Positions 11,726 to 24,875 of a stretch of 64,000 nt of DNA are shown here, piece after piece. A program made the position numbers and the translations under genes. Each line of letters begins with the position of its first letter. Position 1 is the stretch's first letter. Source of the DNA: Tamarix chinensis (lineage: Eukaryota > Streptophyta > Magnoliopsida > Caryophyllales > Tamaricaceae); assembly GCA_030549775.1 (NCBI GenBank), contig CM060175.1, positions 101,534,422 through 101,598,421 on the forward strand, given 5' to 3'. The notes under the pieces are model-generated. The model was not told where the DNA came from. It was given only the letters and a program-made list of their open reading frames with translations, and searched no databases.

Positions 11726-13199
11726 TGGTGGAACGGACCCATAAAACACCTAAGTCTGACTCAAGTGATTTTTTTTTCTATAAATCATTAATATATTATT
11801 CATAATTGATTATATAATCATGCAGAATTCAATTAGATATGTAAAACACATAATTGGAACATATAAAGCACAACCGCATATCCATCAAGGCTGTTCTCAA
11901 AGATTATGTCCACAATCTACCTAAGAAATCATAAATTCACATTATATGTATAAATTTTCTAAGTTGATCATTTATCCACAAAATTTAGTACAGATTCCTA
12001 AAAAATTATTCTTATCAACATACCTAAAAATCAAGGTCTAACTCCAGATTCTTTCACATGTAATAATAAACCCTATCTCAATAGTTATTATTCACAACCT
12101 TTATAAAACCCTAAGTTCACAAGTTAGGTATAACATTTCTCATAAGGCTCATATAATCAATAAATTCAATTTAAATTCATAAATATCAATGTTAATGACA
12201 TATCTAAAAATCATAGTGTAACTCTAATATTTTACACATATGATATCTAATAATCTCACGTCTTGGATTACTATTCCTAATTCTCGTTATTTTCTCATTT
12301 TACTTGAACATATGCCATCCATAATTACTCATAACATTTCACATGCTATTTTTAGCATATCTTAACTCATTCAAAACATTAAAATACTAAAATTTCTATA
12401 TTTAACACATATTTACCAAAATACCTTTAATACTAACCAAACAGTCTTATTTCACAAAACCTTTTGTATCTAATGTCATTATTTTCAAATCGTCAATTTA
12501 TTACCTCAATATTCATTTTAAATATAATTACTTAACTCTTACTATACTTTATCAAATACATATTACAATAATATATATCATGCTTATTTACTTAGGGATT
12601 ACAACATAAAAAATATCTTATAAGCACTTATTTCCTCATTCCTACTCTCTTTCTATGATATCATCCACATTCTCATATCATAAATTTAACGACATGAATT
12701 TAAAAACATAATAATAACAACATGATAATACACACAATAATACATAATATTTAGTACAAAAATTCTATTACGATTTGTATTCTTACCGAAAAGGAAACTA
12801 GTATCTAAGCACATATATTCTATTATGCCTCCTCCAAAACCTCCAAAAAATCATATAAGAAAAAAATTATAAAATAAAATTAGAACTTATATAATTCCCC
12901 AAAATTTTATAAAACCTATAATTTAATAAATAACTTTTATTTAAAATAAATTAGCTTTTAAAATTATTTATTTTAATTATTTTATGGATTTTTTAGTATA
13001 TAAATTTGGATAGGAATATTTAATAAATTAAAATAAATATTTTATTATTTTATCATACTCTTTTTATTTAAATAATTTTTCAAACTAATAATTTACTAAA
13101 ATTACCCTTTTTAAACCAATATATTAAATTATATTGAATTAAATTATTAAATTAAATAATTTATCAAAAATATTAATTCTTATTATTTTATAAATTAAA

Positions 13200-14060
13200 T
13201 TATTTTATTTTTCCTTTTCCCTTTTTCCTTTTCTTTCTCCCTTTTCTCCTTTTTCTTCTTTCTTTCTTTTTCCCTTTTCCCTCATCTTCGGGCCGCCAGG
13301 CCGGCCTGCAAGCCTCCCCCTACGACTAGGCCGCTGACCCATCTCCCCTCTCCCTTCCTTCCTTTCCCTCCCCCTCAGCCCGCTCTTTCTTTCCCTTCCT
13401 CTCCTTGTCCGTGCATCACAGCCTAGCCCCAGACCCTTCTTTCTTTTCCTTTTCCCTAGACCGGGTCGGCCCGCTCGCCCTCCTTTCCCACGTCGGCCTG
13501 CTTCCTCCCTTTCCCTTCTTTCTTTCTTCTTCGTCTTCTACGCCCAACTAGCTGCCTGTTTCGACACCATGCCCGACCATCGAGACACCTGCAACCCTTT
13601 ATTGCTACCACCTACCACCACTACAGCCCTCTCACCCGTCATTTTCTTCCCATTCTTGGACCTGACCAGCCTTGCAAACCACCCCTCATGCCCTATTTCT
13701 TTTCCTCTCTTCATCTCCCCTCCCTACCACCCTACCACCTTCCCTGCCACCCTACATGCTGCCACAGGCCAGCCATCTACCCTCCTATTCTCCCTCTCCT
13801 TTTTCTTCACCTCTTCAACCTCTCCCTACCCTATTTCTTTGAGCCTTTCCCCTTCCCTGACCTCCCTCTTCTCCCTTTCTTCTCCTTCCTTTTTCCTCCC
13901 TACTTTGGCCACGTCGCCGCCCACCGCCACTTCAACCGCCGTACCAAGCCCCTACATCACCCACTGCCACCCTATACCTCAGCCCTACACCACCACAAGA
14001 CCACCTAAGCTACCCCAAAGCCCCTTCTTCCTCCCCACTTATTTTTCTCTTCTTTTTCCA
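13200..14060 (+). other. Pyrimidine-rich tract of unit A
   Basis: Long C/T-rich stretch near the 5' side of the unit. Open frames here are proline, serine and leucine-rich translations of biased sequence, and I do not count them as genes. Equivalent tracts lie at 20810-21600 (B) and 29320-30300 (D), and on the opposite strand in C, E, F and Z. Confidence 0.7.
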
Positions 14061-14269
14061 ATGTCATATTATGTTATTGTGACCATTTATGCATGAATAA
14101 TATTATTGTGAGCCCTAGGGGCATTTTAATAATATTTTTTGTGCAGGAATGTGGCTTAATATGTGTGGGTGCTAATAAGTATTATATTAAAATATAATAG
14201 TTGGTGGAGTTGGATATTATTAATGGAGAATTAATATTATTATTCCATGTGGTAATGTTAATTTAATAA

Positions 14270-15340
14270 AAGTAGTGTAATAAAGGAGGTAAAGTGGTAA
14301 TTTTGGAGGTAAAAGGGCAATATGGTAATTTTATAATTAAATGGCAAAATGGTAGTTTTATAAGTAAAGGGGTATTATAGTAATTTTGGGAGTAAAGGGG
14401 GGTAAGAATGGTAATTTTGGAAGTAAGGGGTAAAACGGTAATTTTGAAAGAGAAGGGCAAAATGGTAATTTTATAAGAAAGGGGTAAAATGGTAATGTTG
14501 GATGTAAAAGGGTATTATGGTAACTTGCAAGTAAAATGGTATTATGGTAATTTGCAAGCAAAAGGGTAATATGGTAAATTTGGATGTAAGGGGGTAAAAT
14601 GGTAATTTTTATAAATAAGAGGATATTATGGTAATTTTGGTAGTAAAGGGGTAAAATAGTAATTTGTAAGTAAAAGGGTAAATTGGTAATTATAATTATG
14701 GAGAAGGGTAAATTAATAATTATGAATATAGAGAAGGGTAAATTGGTAATTATAATTATGGAGAAGGGTAAATTGGTACTTGTAATAATGGAGAAAGGTA
14801 AATTGGTAATTGTAATAATGGAGAAGGATAAGTTGATATTTATAATAATGGAGAAGGGTAAATTAGGATTTGTAATTATGGAGAAGAGTAATTTGGGATT
14901 TATAATAATGAAGAAGGGTAAAATGGTAATTATAATAATTGAGAAGGGTAAAATGGTAATTATGATAATTATGATAATTATGATAATGGAGAAGGGTAAT
15001 TTGGTAATTTAACCAACAGAAGGATAATTTGGTAATTTTGATAATGGATAAAAGTAATTTGGCAATTATAATAATGGATAAGGGCAATCTAGCAATTATG
15101 AGATTGCAGAAGGGTAATTTGGTAATTTATCTAACTAAAGGGACAATTCGGTAATTACGATAATGGAGAAGGGCGATTTGGTAATTTAATTGACTAAAGG
15201 GTAAAGTGGTAATTATTTAACCAACTAAAGGGGAACATTGGTAATCATGATAATGAAGAAAGGTAATTTGGTAATTTATCCAACTTAAGGGTAATTTAGT
15301 AATTATAACAAAGGATAAGAGCAATTCGGTAATCTAACCA
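14270..15340. repeat. Minisatellite of unit A (about 20-39-bp units around GGTAATTTTGG / GGAGAAGGGTAAATTGGTAAT)
   Basis: About 1.07 kb of degenerate tandem repeats. The left half repeats a GGTAAAATGGTAATTTT phrase. The right half has a clearer 30-bp unit (ATGGAGAAGGGTAAATTGGT plus ten bases). The 109-residue frame at 14683-15012 simply translates the 30-bp unit as a 10-residue MEKGKL... repeat. Confidence 0.85.
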
Positions 15341-16254
15341 ATCAAATAGGAAATATACTAAGTGTAACAATTAGGAAGGATGAATGGTGATCTGAAAAGC
15401 GTAGGAGATAACTTGGTAACCTAGATCGAATAAGGGATAATTAGGTAATTGTGTAACCTGAAGAGTGATATGGTAAATTAGCAAGTAAGGAAGGGATGGC
15501 TTAATAACTATACAAGTAGGGGGTAAATCATTAATTCATATCTAACATGTTGATGGGATACTGGAGGTTCGTAATAAGACTCAAGTAACACTGAAGAGTA
15601 AGGTAAGAGTATTTGACGACTAATAAGTATCACAAGAACGAATCCTGAATCAGAATTGGATGAGATTATGATGGCCTTAATGATTTCTCTGTGTTATCTT
15701 GGATAACCGTATGAATAAGAAATGCCTAATGATATCAAACTGATCAAAAGTAAATAAGCATCTAATTGTTGTGCTTTTCGTGATCACCTTAATTAGGACA
15801 CTAATACTTAAAGCGAAAGACCTCGAGATCGGGAATGATGGCTCTTTAAGGGTCGCTACCCTAAAGGCGTGGTTTAGTCCATGACTATTATGGTATTTGT
15901 TGGTGTGCCTTTGTGCCCTAGCCAGGCCCTATATTAGACTCTATCTAGCTCTACAGACCTATTTAGAGGGTATGCATACTTATGGATTAGGTGTTCTTGT
16001 CGGTAGGGTACTGAGTAGCTTTATGCACCAGTACGACCAAGGTACCTTTGCATCCCTGGGTTGATGGTTGAAGGGTACTGAGTAACTTGTATGCACCGGT
16101 ACGACTGGTGTACCTTTGTGTCTCGGGTTCTTAATCACCCATCTGAGGTAAATAAATGGAATTGATGTGCTAATTAAAAAAAGGAAAAACACTAATCACG
16201 AAAGTGAAAGATTAATGAGCCGGGCCCAGTTGAATTATGATAATGAGTACTGAT
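15341..16254. other. Non-coding middle part of unit A
   Basis: Mixed sequence between the minisatellite and the palindrome blocks. It contains two related tracts (about 16010-16050 and 16073-16115), each with a GGGTACTGAGTA phrase and a GCACC-GTACGAC phrase, so a small local duplication is present. No gene is visible. Confidence 0.5.
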
Positions 16255-16627
16255 CCACCGGTTATAATAGTGGGCCAGGAGCGTGTTGCCCTGGTAGATG
16301 ATTATGAGTACCGATCCACTGGATATAATAGTGGCCTAGGAGCATGATGCCCTAGCAGATATTATGAGTACCGATCCACCGGATATAATAGTGGCTCAGG
16401 AGCATGTTGCCCTGTATGATATTAATATATATTCCGATCCACCAGCAATAATAGTGGGGGTCCCGAGCTCAATAAAACCAGTCATAGATGTGAATAAAGT
16501 TATGAAAAAATATTAATCACTTATAGTGGAACACTATATGAGTCGGGGCCAGACCAGTCCACCGGCGAATAATAGTGGCCAAGAGCATTTTACCCTGCAT
16601 GACCGGTCCACCGACAATAATAGTAGG
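16255..16627 (+). repeat. Palindrome array of unit A (six CCACYGG-n-ATAATAGTGG units)
   Basis: Units start near 16255, 16316, 16376, 16439, 16559 and 16608. The best form is CCACCGGTTATAATAGTGG: a CCAC/GTGG stem around a fixed ATAATA loop side. Units within a block are 49-63 bp apart, and a longer gap separates two blocks. Between units is a second weak inverted repeat (GGAGC...GCCCT type). Four to six copies are too few and too regular in position for a random match. Confidence 0.85.
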
Positions 16628-16888
16628 ATTCCCGCACTCACATGGATATAAATTCTGATAGATGATTGAATAATGATGGACTAATGGCTTAAGGCCTGAA
16701 CGTAGTGATTTTGCACTATGACATGACTTAAGTCCCAGAAGCATTGATTGTACATTATGACTTATTAATAATTGATGGACTTGTTAAGTATGTGATTGTG
16801 GTGTACGTATTTATTGTTATATATGTATAGAGCTGTGTATCATGAGTTGCATTGTAGGCTTACTTTTAAGTGTGCTTTAAAGGGTTAC

Positions 16889-16906
16889 TCAGTACCATAG
16901 TACTAA
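16889..16906. repeat. CAGTAC palindrome of unit A
   Basis: TCAGTACCATAGTACTAA, followed by the ATTCATGGGGACCCTGCTTA stretch that also follows this palindrome in B and D. Confidence 0.7.
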
Positions 16907-18529
16907 AGGGTTCCATTCATGGGGACCCTGCTTATTCAATGGGCAGTGTCCCTTACAAGTCCTTTTCAGGTGCTATTCAAGTAGGAAACGGGAAAGAGCG
17001 TAAGGATTATCCGGCCTTTAGGATTTCATTCTTCCTCTTCTAATGTCTGGTTTAAATGTAATTTTGTTCTTGTAACCACCATTGGTGGAATCTATTCTTA
17101 TAAAATATTTACTTGCGCTATGCTGATTTAAAATGGTTTGAATTTCTAGCAATTGATATTTTATTCTTTAGCCTAGCACTTGGTACTGGAACGGTATGAG
17201 TGAACCGGTCTGGTACTAAGTTTGGCGGTAATTTCCTCAAAATTCACAGTTTGTTATTTTGCTTCAGCTAATCTTTAATAAAATGAAATTTTTCAGTAGT
17301 GAATTTTAGGGGTGTTACAACTTAGGACATAAAAAAAAGAAGAAGAAAGGATAAGGTAACAAAGCATGAAAGAATGGAGGGAAAACCAAATGGCAAAGGC
17401 TTAAAGTTATTTTAGTATAGCCTTACGCAACAAAGGGAGGGGGAATGGTTGAAGATGTTGATGCTTGGGGACAGCAAAGACAACTACTACCATTGCTAGG
17501 AGGTGTGTAAAGACAAGTAGGGATTAAGGCTTGGGGATAGTAACAGTGGAGAAGACTGAAGGGAAATGAGGTAGCAACAAGGGTTTTTGCTAAAGTGAAA
17601 TGGGGGGGGTTGGTAGTTTTGGCTAATTATAGGGGTTGTGGAACGATAATAACTATCACTGCTTGGGGTAGTAGTTCATTGGTGGTGCCCAATGTACAAA
17701 GGGAAGGAATGGAAAGAAAGGCAAAAGGTGGTGGGTCGTGGAGATAATGGGGAGGTTCGGTTGTTTTGATCATTGTTGGTTGGGGGCTTTGGTGTTTTAG
17801 GCCAAAGCTAAGGGTAGGGTTACGCTAGAAATGGCTGTGAGTTGTGTTTCTTGGTTGCTATGGTGTTTTTTGTGATGAATATAAGGAGGAAGGGAAGGAA
17901 AGAAAAGGCTACGTTTGCTGCTATTCTTTGACTGAAAAAAATGCGGGAGGAAAGAAGTGGTATGGGGTAGTAAATAAGCTACACACACACGTGCATGTAG
18001 AGAGGGAGAGGGGAAGTATAGCATGCAATATTTTCATCCAAACCCACAAACATAAGACATGGGTGATGATAAGGGTAGAGTGTAGGTCAAGGACGTATGG
18101 CAAAGGGGATATGGTCAGGGGAAAGTGGTTCACACAAGTTAAAAGAGAAAAAGCGGGAAAAAAAGTTAGGCAGGAAGGAAAGAAAAAAAAAGGAAAAAAA
18201 AAGGAGGAAAAAAGAATATGAAAAAAGAAATTAATTTTGAGTTTAGAATTATAATTATATTAAATTTATTGAGGTTATGGTATTTAATATAAATTATTTA
18301 TCAACCATCCAAAATTAGGTTTAAGTTAGGGTATTTAAGACAAGTTAGTTATCAACCATTCGGGGTTAGGTTTAGGTTAAAATAATATAAGTAATCCGGA
18401 ATAAAGATTGGGATTGGGTTTAAGATTGAGGAATTAGGGTAAGGTAAAAATATTAATTTTCTAATATTAGAATTAGATTAAAATATTAATTACTTAATAT
18501 TATGAGAAGCTAAAATTTAGGGTATTACA

Positions 18530-18990
18530 ATAACATATAGGTTCATCACATATAATAATTAGATTCGCCATATATTAAAATTACGTTCATCATGTATAAT
18601 AATTAATTATTGTGTCTAAAACAATGTGATGAACCTTTTTCTACTAAAACAATAGCTTGATGAACCTATAATAACTAATTACTTAGCCTATGCCAATTAT
18701 TTGTTGAACCTAAAAAAATAATAAACTATTATTTGTTGATCCTTTAAAAATTAATTGGTAAACTGAAAATAATAGTGATGAACATACGAAGTTCATAATA
18801 TATAATAAATGGGTTCATAATACACAATAAGTAGGTTCATTACATATAACAATTAGGTTCATTACATATAATAATTAGCTTCATATTTATAACATAGAAC
18901 ATGTATGTTCCTATCATAAATCACATAGGTTCATAACATAAAATGTATGGATTCAAGATATACAATGATTAAGTTCATAACAAATAGCAC
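18530..18990. repeat. Degenerate repeats of a GTTCATnACATATAATAATTAG phrase
   Basis: At least ten loose copies of a 25-40-bp phrase containing GTTCAT and ACATATAATAATTAG. The units vary too much for a clear period. They lie in the DNA into which Z was inserted. Confidence 0.6.
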
Positions 18991-20567
18991 ATAGGTTAAT
19001 GATAATATTTGACCAATCATAGTTTCGACACATATAACCTTTCCTCCCACTCTTTCATATTCTTCCCAAATTACTTGATGTAGGGGCATGTCTTAAAAGT
19101 CTTGTAGATTTTCATACACTTAAGAGGTAATATAATTGAGTTGCCACACCCATTACAATAATCTTGGTTAAAGAATTGGATCAAAAGAATGCACATAGGT
19201 TAAATAAGGTGGTAGCACAGGTTATAAGACGACACATAAGTCACTTTGAGAAGTTTAATAAAGTCATGTTCCATGCACATTGGAGGCACGTCCAAGAGCA
19301 TGGTTGGAATGATTTTACTTATTCATAGTTATTCATTATCGGATTTTTTTTACTTAATATTTAAGAAACACGTTAGAAGGTTAAGTTATATTAGTCATAG
19401 TTTTACCTTTTAGAGGTAGCAAATAGGTAATATAGGTCTAGTAAATTTGGGTTGGGTTAAAGTCAAATCTGCTATGTAATTAGGTCAAATGTCTTTGAAG
19501 TTTTGTGTCTAATTTAGGTTACAATTATTTGGGTTAAATCCATATTAGGTCAAGTTTGAGATCAGGAGAATATTGGGTCGAGTTAGGTCTACAAACTTTG
19601 AGTCAAATCAAGTTTTAGTCAGGTTAATTCAAGGCTACAAACTCTAAGTCATATTAGGCTAATTTAGTTTAAAATTTATATTGGCATTGATTATTATTAA
19701 TTTAATATAATGAATAAATTAAATTTTGTGATTTTTTATTATTGGTATGCTTATTTTAGTAGTTTTATATGTAATGATATAGCAAAGTATTATCATAAAA
19801 TGTGTAATAATAAATTACTAGCATTATAGTTATTGTTATAAATACAATTATAAATATTATTATATTCATAGTTATCATGATGGCTATGAATGTTATAATA
19901 ACTATAATTATCATATTAATTATAATAAATGTTATTATTATTATTATTATCATCATATTTAGATATATAATAATAATAATTAGAAATACATATATAAATT
20001 TATTATTATCATTTTAATAATATATTATAATTATTATATTTAAAATTATAATTTTAATGTTTACAATAATAATAATAATATAAAATATTATGGTCTAATA
20101 TGATCAATATGAATATAATATGAAAATAAAGTAAGGAGAACAAAGTCTTGATAGTTTTAGTTCATTTGTTGTTATATAGGTAGTATATTATTATTTTTAC
20201 ATAAAATTTTATTAATAAGACAGTTTATTGATACTTATACCACAATTTATATGAGATAAAATATTACCCTTATGGATTGAATTTTTACTTTAGTTTAGAT
20301 CACATTTGAAATTATGTTAAAGTATGGGTCGAATTTAAGTCAGGTCATTTTAGGTTGGATAAACTTGAGTCAAGTCATTATTGTGTTTCTACTTAGGTAT
20401 GGGTCTTGTTATTTTCAAATTAGGTTATATTGTTTTAGGTTCTTCAGGTATGGGTCATTCTTGGTTTAACTAAATATGGGTCGATCTTAGATTGATTTAG
20501 GTTGTTTTGGGTTTTTGGACTAAGATTGTGTTTAGATTTTTGGGTCAAAATCAGGTTTTAAGTAGGG
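18991..20567. other. Host DNA between units Z and B
   Basis: Two stretches rich in GGGTC/AGGTCA phrases (19430-19680 and 20280-20570) surround an AT-rich core (19685-20150) with many ATT runs. A GGGTC-rich border around an AT core is typical of some non-autonomous DNA transposons, but I see no clear terminal repeats. No gene. Confidence 0.45.
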
Positions 20568-20809
20568 TTAGCTATAATACTCCAAAATTTTGCTTAATCT
20601 AATCCTATATCATTAGTGCCCTAATCTAATGCTAATCTCAATAAATCTTATATTAGCCTTAACCTATCCTTAATTCTGAAACATTAATTGATTCCGAAAA
20701 CCTTAACTTTGATAAAAACATAATTCATAAACCAAAATTAAATTTGCTAAAATTTTCACTAATCTTAATTACCCTTAGATAATCTAAAATCAACCTAAAC
20801 TAATCCTCC

Positions 20810-21219
20810 CAACCTTTTCTCTTTTCCTTTTTCCTTTTCTTTTCTTTCCTTCTTCTCCTTCTCCCGCCAACCTCATGCTGCAAATCTTGCGCATCCACTT
20901 GCACTACCACCCATCACCTTTCTACACCCTCATTCATCACCCATCACCTTTCTCTTCCTTCTTCTCCTTCTCCCATCTTCATAGACCTGCACCCCATTGC
21001 ACACCTATCTCCCCCTGACATTTTTCTTCTTCTTATGCAACACTTCCATCAACCATCATTACCCTCACCCTACAGCTATTACCCTACCCTAACCATCTCC
21101 TGCAACCATCACCTCACCCTACAGCTGCATCTGCATAATCCCCATCATCCTTTTCTCACATTTTCACCCCTCCCTATTCTTTTTCTTCTTCTCAAATATT
21201 ACCACACAAGCACACATGA

Positions 21220-21254
<35 letters not shown>

Positions 21255-21276
21255 TACATACATACATACATATATA

Positions 21277-21312
<36 letters not shown>

Positions 21313-21600
21313 TATACCTCATACTCCCCCTATTTTCCTTTGGTTTTGCCTCACTCTACTAATATTTGTACCAAAGAGCCATTACCGAGCTCCCTCACCC
21401 TTCTCCTTTCCTTCTTCTCCCTTTTTCCTTCTTCTTCCCCTTCCTTTCCTTGTTTTAGCTTTCACACCACCATCTTCCCCATTGTGCACCACCTTGGCCA
21501 CCACTCACTGCCCTTTGGCCGGTGGACTAACCACCAAGGTCTCCCCAACCTTCTCCTTCACCATAGCCGGTCATCGTTGTCAACCGCCGCCTTTTTTCCC
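20810..21600 (+). other. Pyrimidine-rich tract of unit B
   Basis: C/T-rich tract near the 5' side of the unit. Open frames are low-complexity and overlap in several frames. Confidence 0.65.
21219..21314. repeat. Compound microsatellite (AC)n-(ATAC)n-(AT)n-(GTAT)n
   Basis: Consecutive runs of AC, CATA, TA and TGTA repeats in unit B. The CATA and TGTA arms are complementary, so the tract is an inverted repeat. Confidence 0.95.
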
Positions 21601-22319
21601 TCCTTCTTCGTCTTGTGTGTAGTAGCATTGCAGAGTGCACAACGGGTGCACCGCCTGCTGCACGAACATGTAATGCTTAAAACCCTTACTATACAACCGT
21701 GCAATCCCTACATCGTCTGATAGTTCAAAAAATTTTCTCTTGGCCTGATTCTACATGGTCATGCAAATTTCGCACCGCCTCGCCATGCATCTTATTTTCT
21801 CTCGACCAAAAGTTGCACTACCTGCTGCACAGCCATGCAACCTCAATCCTTTGGTCGTGCATCCCTATTTTTACCCCCAAACCTCAACCAAACACCACCA
21901 AATTTTAACCATAACTCCACCACATATTCCTCTACACATCCACACATTCCTCTACACATCCACATATCTCAAGCTCTCATTTGACTACGACTATACCTAC
22001 TTTTACCCTCTTTACCTTGATTTTTCCTTTGGTTTAACTCTTCGAGTCTAACCGTAATTTTATTATTTTTTGTAGGTAGTTTTCCAATAGCTTTAGAGGA
22101 GGAAGTCTAGGATTTTGCGTGCTTAGAACCCCGTATCCTTGTTGGTAAGGACACTATTCGATGCTTAGGACTTTTGATAATAATTGCTTGTATGACTAAA
22201 TGTGTTTTTCATGATATTGCTGCTATAATATATGACATATGTTGATATTAATAATTTGTGATGTTATATATGTTATATTGAAAGAAAATAAGAGTTGTAA
22301 GAGATACCATTATGTTATG

Positions 22320-22600
22320 ATTGTGACAATAATATCATATTTGTGAGAATGCATCTTATAGCATGAAATATGGGTTGAGTGATGTTAATATCATACTCGT
22401 GGAAATATATCTATGGTTGAATGATGATAATATCACACTTGTGGAAATATATTCATGGTATGAAATATAGGTTGAAAGATGAGAATGTCATATTTATGAA
22501 AATTATATCTATAGTATGAAATATGGGTTGAATGATGATAATGTCATAATTGTGAAATTATGCCTTATGATATAAAATATGGGTTGAATGAGTTGTGGTA
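22320..22600. repeat. About 60-bp tandem repeats in unit B
   Basis: Four to five copies of a unit containing ATGAAATATGGGTTGA, then ATGATAATATCA, then TGTGGAAATATAT. It sits in the same slot of the unit as the minisatellites in A and D but has an unrelated sequence. Confidence 0.75.
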
Positions 22601-23309
22601 AATGGGCTTAAGGTCTCTCATGAGGTATAATAATTAATGGGGACTTGAAAAAATAATTTGTATGGAAGGTATAAGATTTTATAAAATAAAGGTGCTAATT
22701 GTGCTTAAAGGGTAACTTGGTTATTATGGGATATTAAGGAAGTTTTGGTGATTTATGTGTTAGGAGAATTAAATTATGACAATAATAACTTGAGAAATTC
22801 ATAGAAATATTATTATTATTTGGGGTTCATAATTGTTTAATAGTAAATTTTGGGGGAAAGTCATCTTGAGATGTTAATATTATTATTATTCCATCTTTAA
22901 GGTTTAGAGGTTATCTATTGAAATTAGAAATGATGAAAAATTTATGTGAAGTAATATGACAATTTTATGAGATTTGGACTTGGATACTTCAGTGATTAAC
23001 ATATATATATCGAGATGAGATTACTAAATCAAACCATGGGAATTAGGTTGTGCTTTTTTTGGGTATGATACTAATGATGGGATTTGGGAGATATCATAAT
23101 ATAATGTGAGTGGAAAAACCAACATAGGAGAATGAACACTAAAGGAAGTGTAATTAGGGTTGATAGGACTTGAGGTTTTGGATTTGTATTATATGTATAT
23201 CTGCCGACTGTGTTCTATGCCTAAAAATCAATCTTAAATAAGATACTAATCAATTAAAGTGAAAGAGCACGTGATTATTTTTCCTAAATATATATGTGTA
23301 CATATTCCC
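22601..23309. other. Non-coding middle part of unit B
   Basis: AT-rich sequence with no frame or repeat I can assign. Confidence 0.5.
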
Positions 23310-23765
23310 GTTCTACCAAATAGAATAGTGGTTCGAGAGCGTTTTGTCCCGAGATAATGTTTTTAATCTCCATTACACCGGAAAGAATAGTGGCTCGAGT
23401 GTCTTGTCCTCAAGAAGTTTCAAATCGTTCTGCCGGTTGAGAATAGTGGAGCACCTACTCATCGTGAAATAAAACATACCTTCATAACCTACAGGAAAGA
23501 TACTAATGATTTACATTGGAAGAATACGTGAGTCAGGACTAGAGTGATTTATTCCTGTTCCACCAGGGAGAATAGTGGCTCGAGAGCATTCTACCCCAAG
23601 GAGACATTTTATTCCCGTTCCACCGGGTAAAATAGTGGCTCGAGAGCGTTCTACCCTGAGGAGATGTTTTAACCTCCATTCCACTAAAAAGAATAGTGGC
23701 TTGGGTGTGTTGTCCCCGAGAAGTTTCATACCATTCCACCGGTTTAAGAATAGTGTGGTTCCTGC
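23310..23765 (+). repeat. Palindrome array of unit B (about seven units)
   Basis: Units of the form CCACCGGGTAAAATAGTGG recur near 23312, 23376, 23430, 23560, 23620, 23678 and 23738. Each is followed by CTCGAGAGCGTT-CTACCC-like sequence. In this copy the central ATAATAG is often AGAATAG. Two blocks are present, as in A, C, D and F. Confidence 0.8.
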
Positions 23766-23925
23766 ACTCATCGTATATAAAAGAATAAAAATGGACTATA
23801 CTAAATAAAAGGATATGGATTGTAATATGCCTTATGAGATATTCATTTACTTGGTTATATTCCTTTATCATTTAATGTGAAAGCATGTGTTATCTGTATT
23901 CTTATTTCGATATTATTATTTCCTT

Positions 23926-23947
23926 ACTCGGTACGTAATGTACTGAC
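23926..23947. repeat. CAGTAC palindrome of unit B
   Basis: ACTCGGTACGTAATGTACTGA, then the TTTTATGGGTGCTGCTTATT stretch shared with D. Confidence 0.75.
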
Positions 23948-24404
23948 CACCTGTTTTATGGGTGCTGCTTATTTCCACAAGTAAAAGGCCCTGGATCTTA
24001 TGTGCAGGTTTCAGAGGATTAGGTAGATGACTTTGTAGCCTATGACGCCTTATGTGGGATGAGTGAATCCATCTATGTCGGGGTCGGGTGAAGAGTATCT
24101 ATTATCAGGGTTATGTATTAAACTGGATACCCTTTTGGACTCTTGATCCACGACATCCCTTTTTTTGTATTTTGGTATTGTAAAAATTGGAGTAATACTC
24201 TAAACTCAGTATTTTTACTATAAACATACTTTTGTTTTCTAATTTTGTTGTATTAACTTAAACATTTTAACCTTGTGATTGATGTAAGAACGGTTGCATA
24301 AACTAGAATTATGTCGATCACAACGATAACCCCACTATTTTTACTTAGTTACTTTCGTTGCAAACGAAATTTTTCAGTTGTAAAAATTAGGGTGTTACAT
24401 TAGC

Positions 24405-24875
24405 TTTATCAAATCTAGCTTTAGTGACTTTTAGTTAACTTTAGAAGTTATTCTTAACTTTTTCTTTGATAGTTAACCTTTGGATTTACCTTTGAATAAA
24501 TTGAAATAATTGGTTGGAAGTGATTTGAATTGAATATTCGGGTTATAGCATGATGCATAACCATAGACCTAGATGGATTTGGGTTGATGTGACCCTTAGG
24601 GTCCTTTAGATTTGTTTGATATTAGATGATTGTTATGACAAGTGTGGTCCTTTTGGCCTAATTAGTTGATTTTGTTATTTAATTGTTGGGTGGATCTTGT
24701 GCCCTTATTTATAATAAGTTAATTTTAAATAAAATCCTAATTACTTGAAGAGAAAAATAACTTGAGTTTGGAAAAAAAAATTCATGGCTCAAACTTAGGC
24801 CCTACAGTTCATAGGTGGACCTTTAGGGTCAAAAGGCTCACTTCTTCTCTATAGAGGGTATGCATATTTAAAGAC
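24405..24875. other. Host DNA between units B and C
   Basis: No gene visible. Its last part (24876-24880, TTAGG) is the left target-site duplication of unit C. Confidence 0.5.

Larger units (their letters stand above)
12890..17319 (+). mobile_element. Unit A: solo-LTR-like element nested in unit Z
   Basis: Begins TATAATTCCCCAAAATTTT and ends TTTTAGGGGTGTTACA. The 5-bp duplication ACTTA flanks it exactly (12885-12889 and 17320-17324). It is 4430 bp long. Order on the plus strand: AT-rich start, pyrimidine-rich tract (13200-14050), minisatellite (14270-15340), two palindrome blocks (16255-16627), CAGTAC palindrome (16889-16906), then the terminal module ending in GGGTGTTACA. It lies in opposite orientation to Z, so the two form a large imperfect inverted arrangement. 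No coding capacity. Confidence 0.75.
10706..18529 (-). mobile_element. Unit Z: solo-LTR-like element (TCTAACACCCC...GGGTATTACA), interrupted by unit A
   Basis: The left end reads TCTAACACCCCAAAA and the right end AAATTTAGGGTATTACA. The 5-bp duplication ATAAC flanks it exactly (10701-10705 and 18530-18534). Removing unit A and its duplicate leaves about 3.39 kb. I take the sense strand as minus, because the purine-rich tract on the plus strand (17330-18220) mirrors the pyrimidine tracts near the 5' side of A, B and D. It holds no protein-coding region. The termini, 5-bp duplications and lack of internal domains suggest a solo LTR, of Tekay/Del chromovirus style by its ends. That family name is an inference. 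Confidence 0.7.
20573..24399 (+). mobile_element. Unit B: solo-LTR-like element
   Basis: Begins TATAATACTCCAAAATTTT and ends AAAATTAGGGTGTTACA. The 5-bp duplication TTAGC flanks it exactly (20568-20572 and 24400-24404). It is 3827 bp, uninterrupted. Order: start module, pyrimidine-rich tract with a compound microsatellite, about 60-bp tandem repeats (22320-22600), palindrome array (23310-23765), CAGTAC-type palindrome (23926-23947), terminal module. Same layout as A and D. No coding capacity. Confidence 0.75.

Noticed and set aside
13569..14096. 175-codon Pro/Ser/Leu-rich open frame in unit A, with a second overlapping frame at 13688-14008
   Set aside because: Two frames are open at once in a C/T-rich tract and there is no domain. 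Composition explains it.
14683..15012. 109-residue repetitive MEKGKL protein
   Set aside because: It translates a 30-bp minisatellite, and the antisense frame is also partly open.
16255..16627. CRISPR-like array (regular short repeats with unique spacers)
   Set aside because: The repeats are imperfect palindromes in plant LTR-like units, the spacers are themselves repeats, and no cas genes or prokaryotic context exist.
10706..17319. A single 6.6-kb element from 10706 to 17319
   Set aside because: The left end pairs with the right end at 18529 by its ATAAC duplication, and 17319 pairs with 12890 by ACTTA, so these are two nested units.
21035..21720. 195- and 142-codon frames in unit B
   Set aside because: They cross a compound microsatellite and a pyrimidine tract, with no conserved domain.
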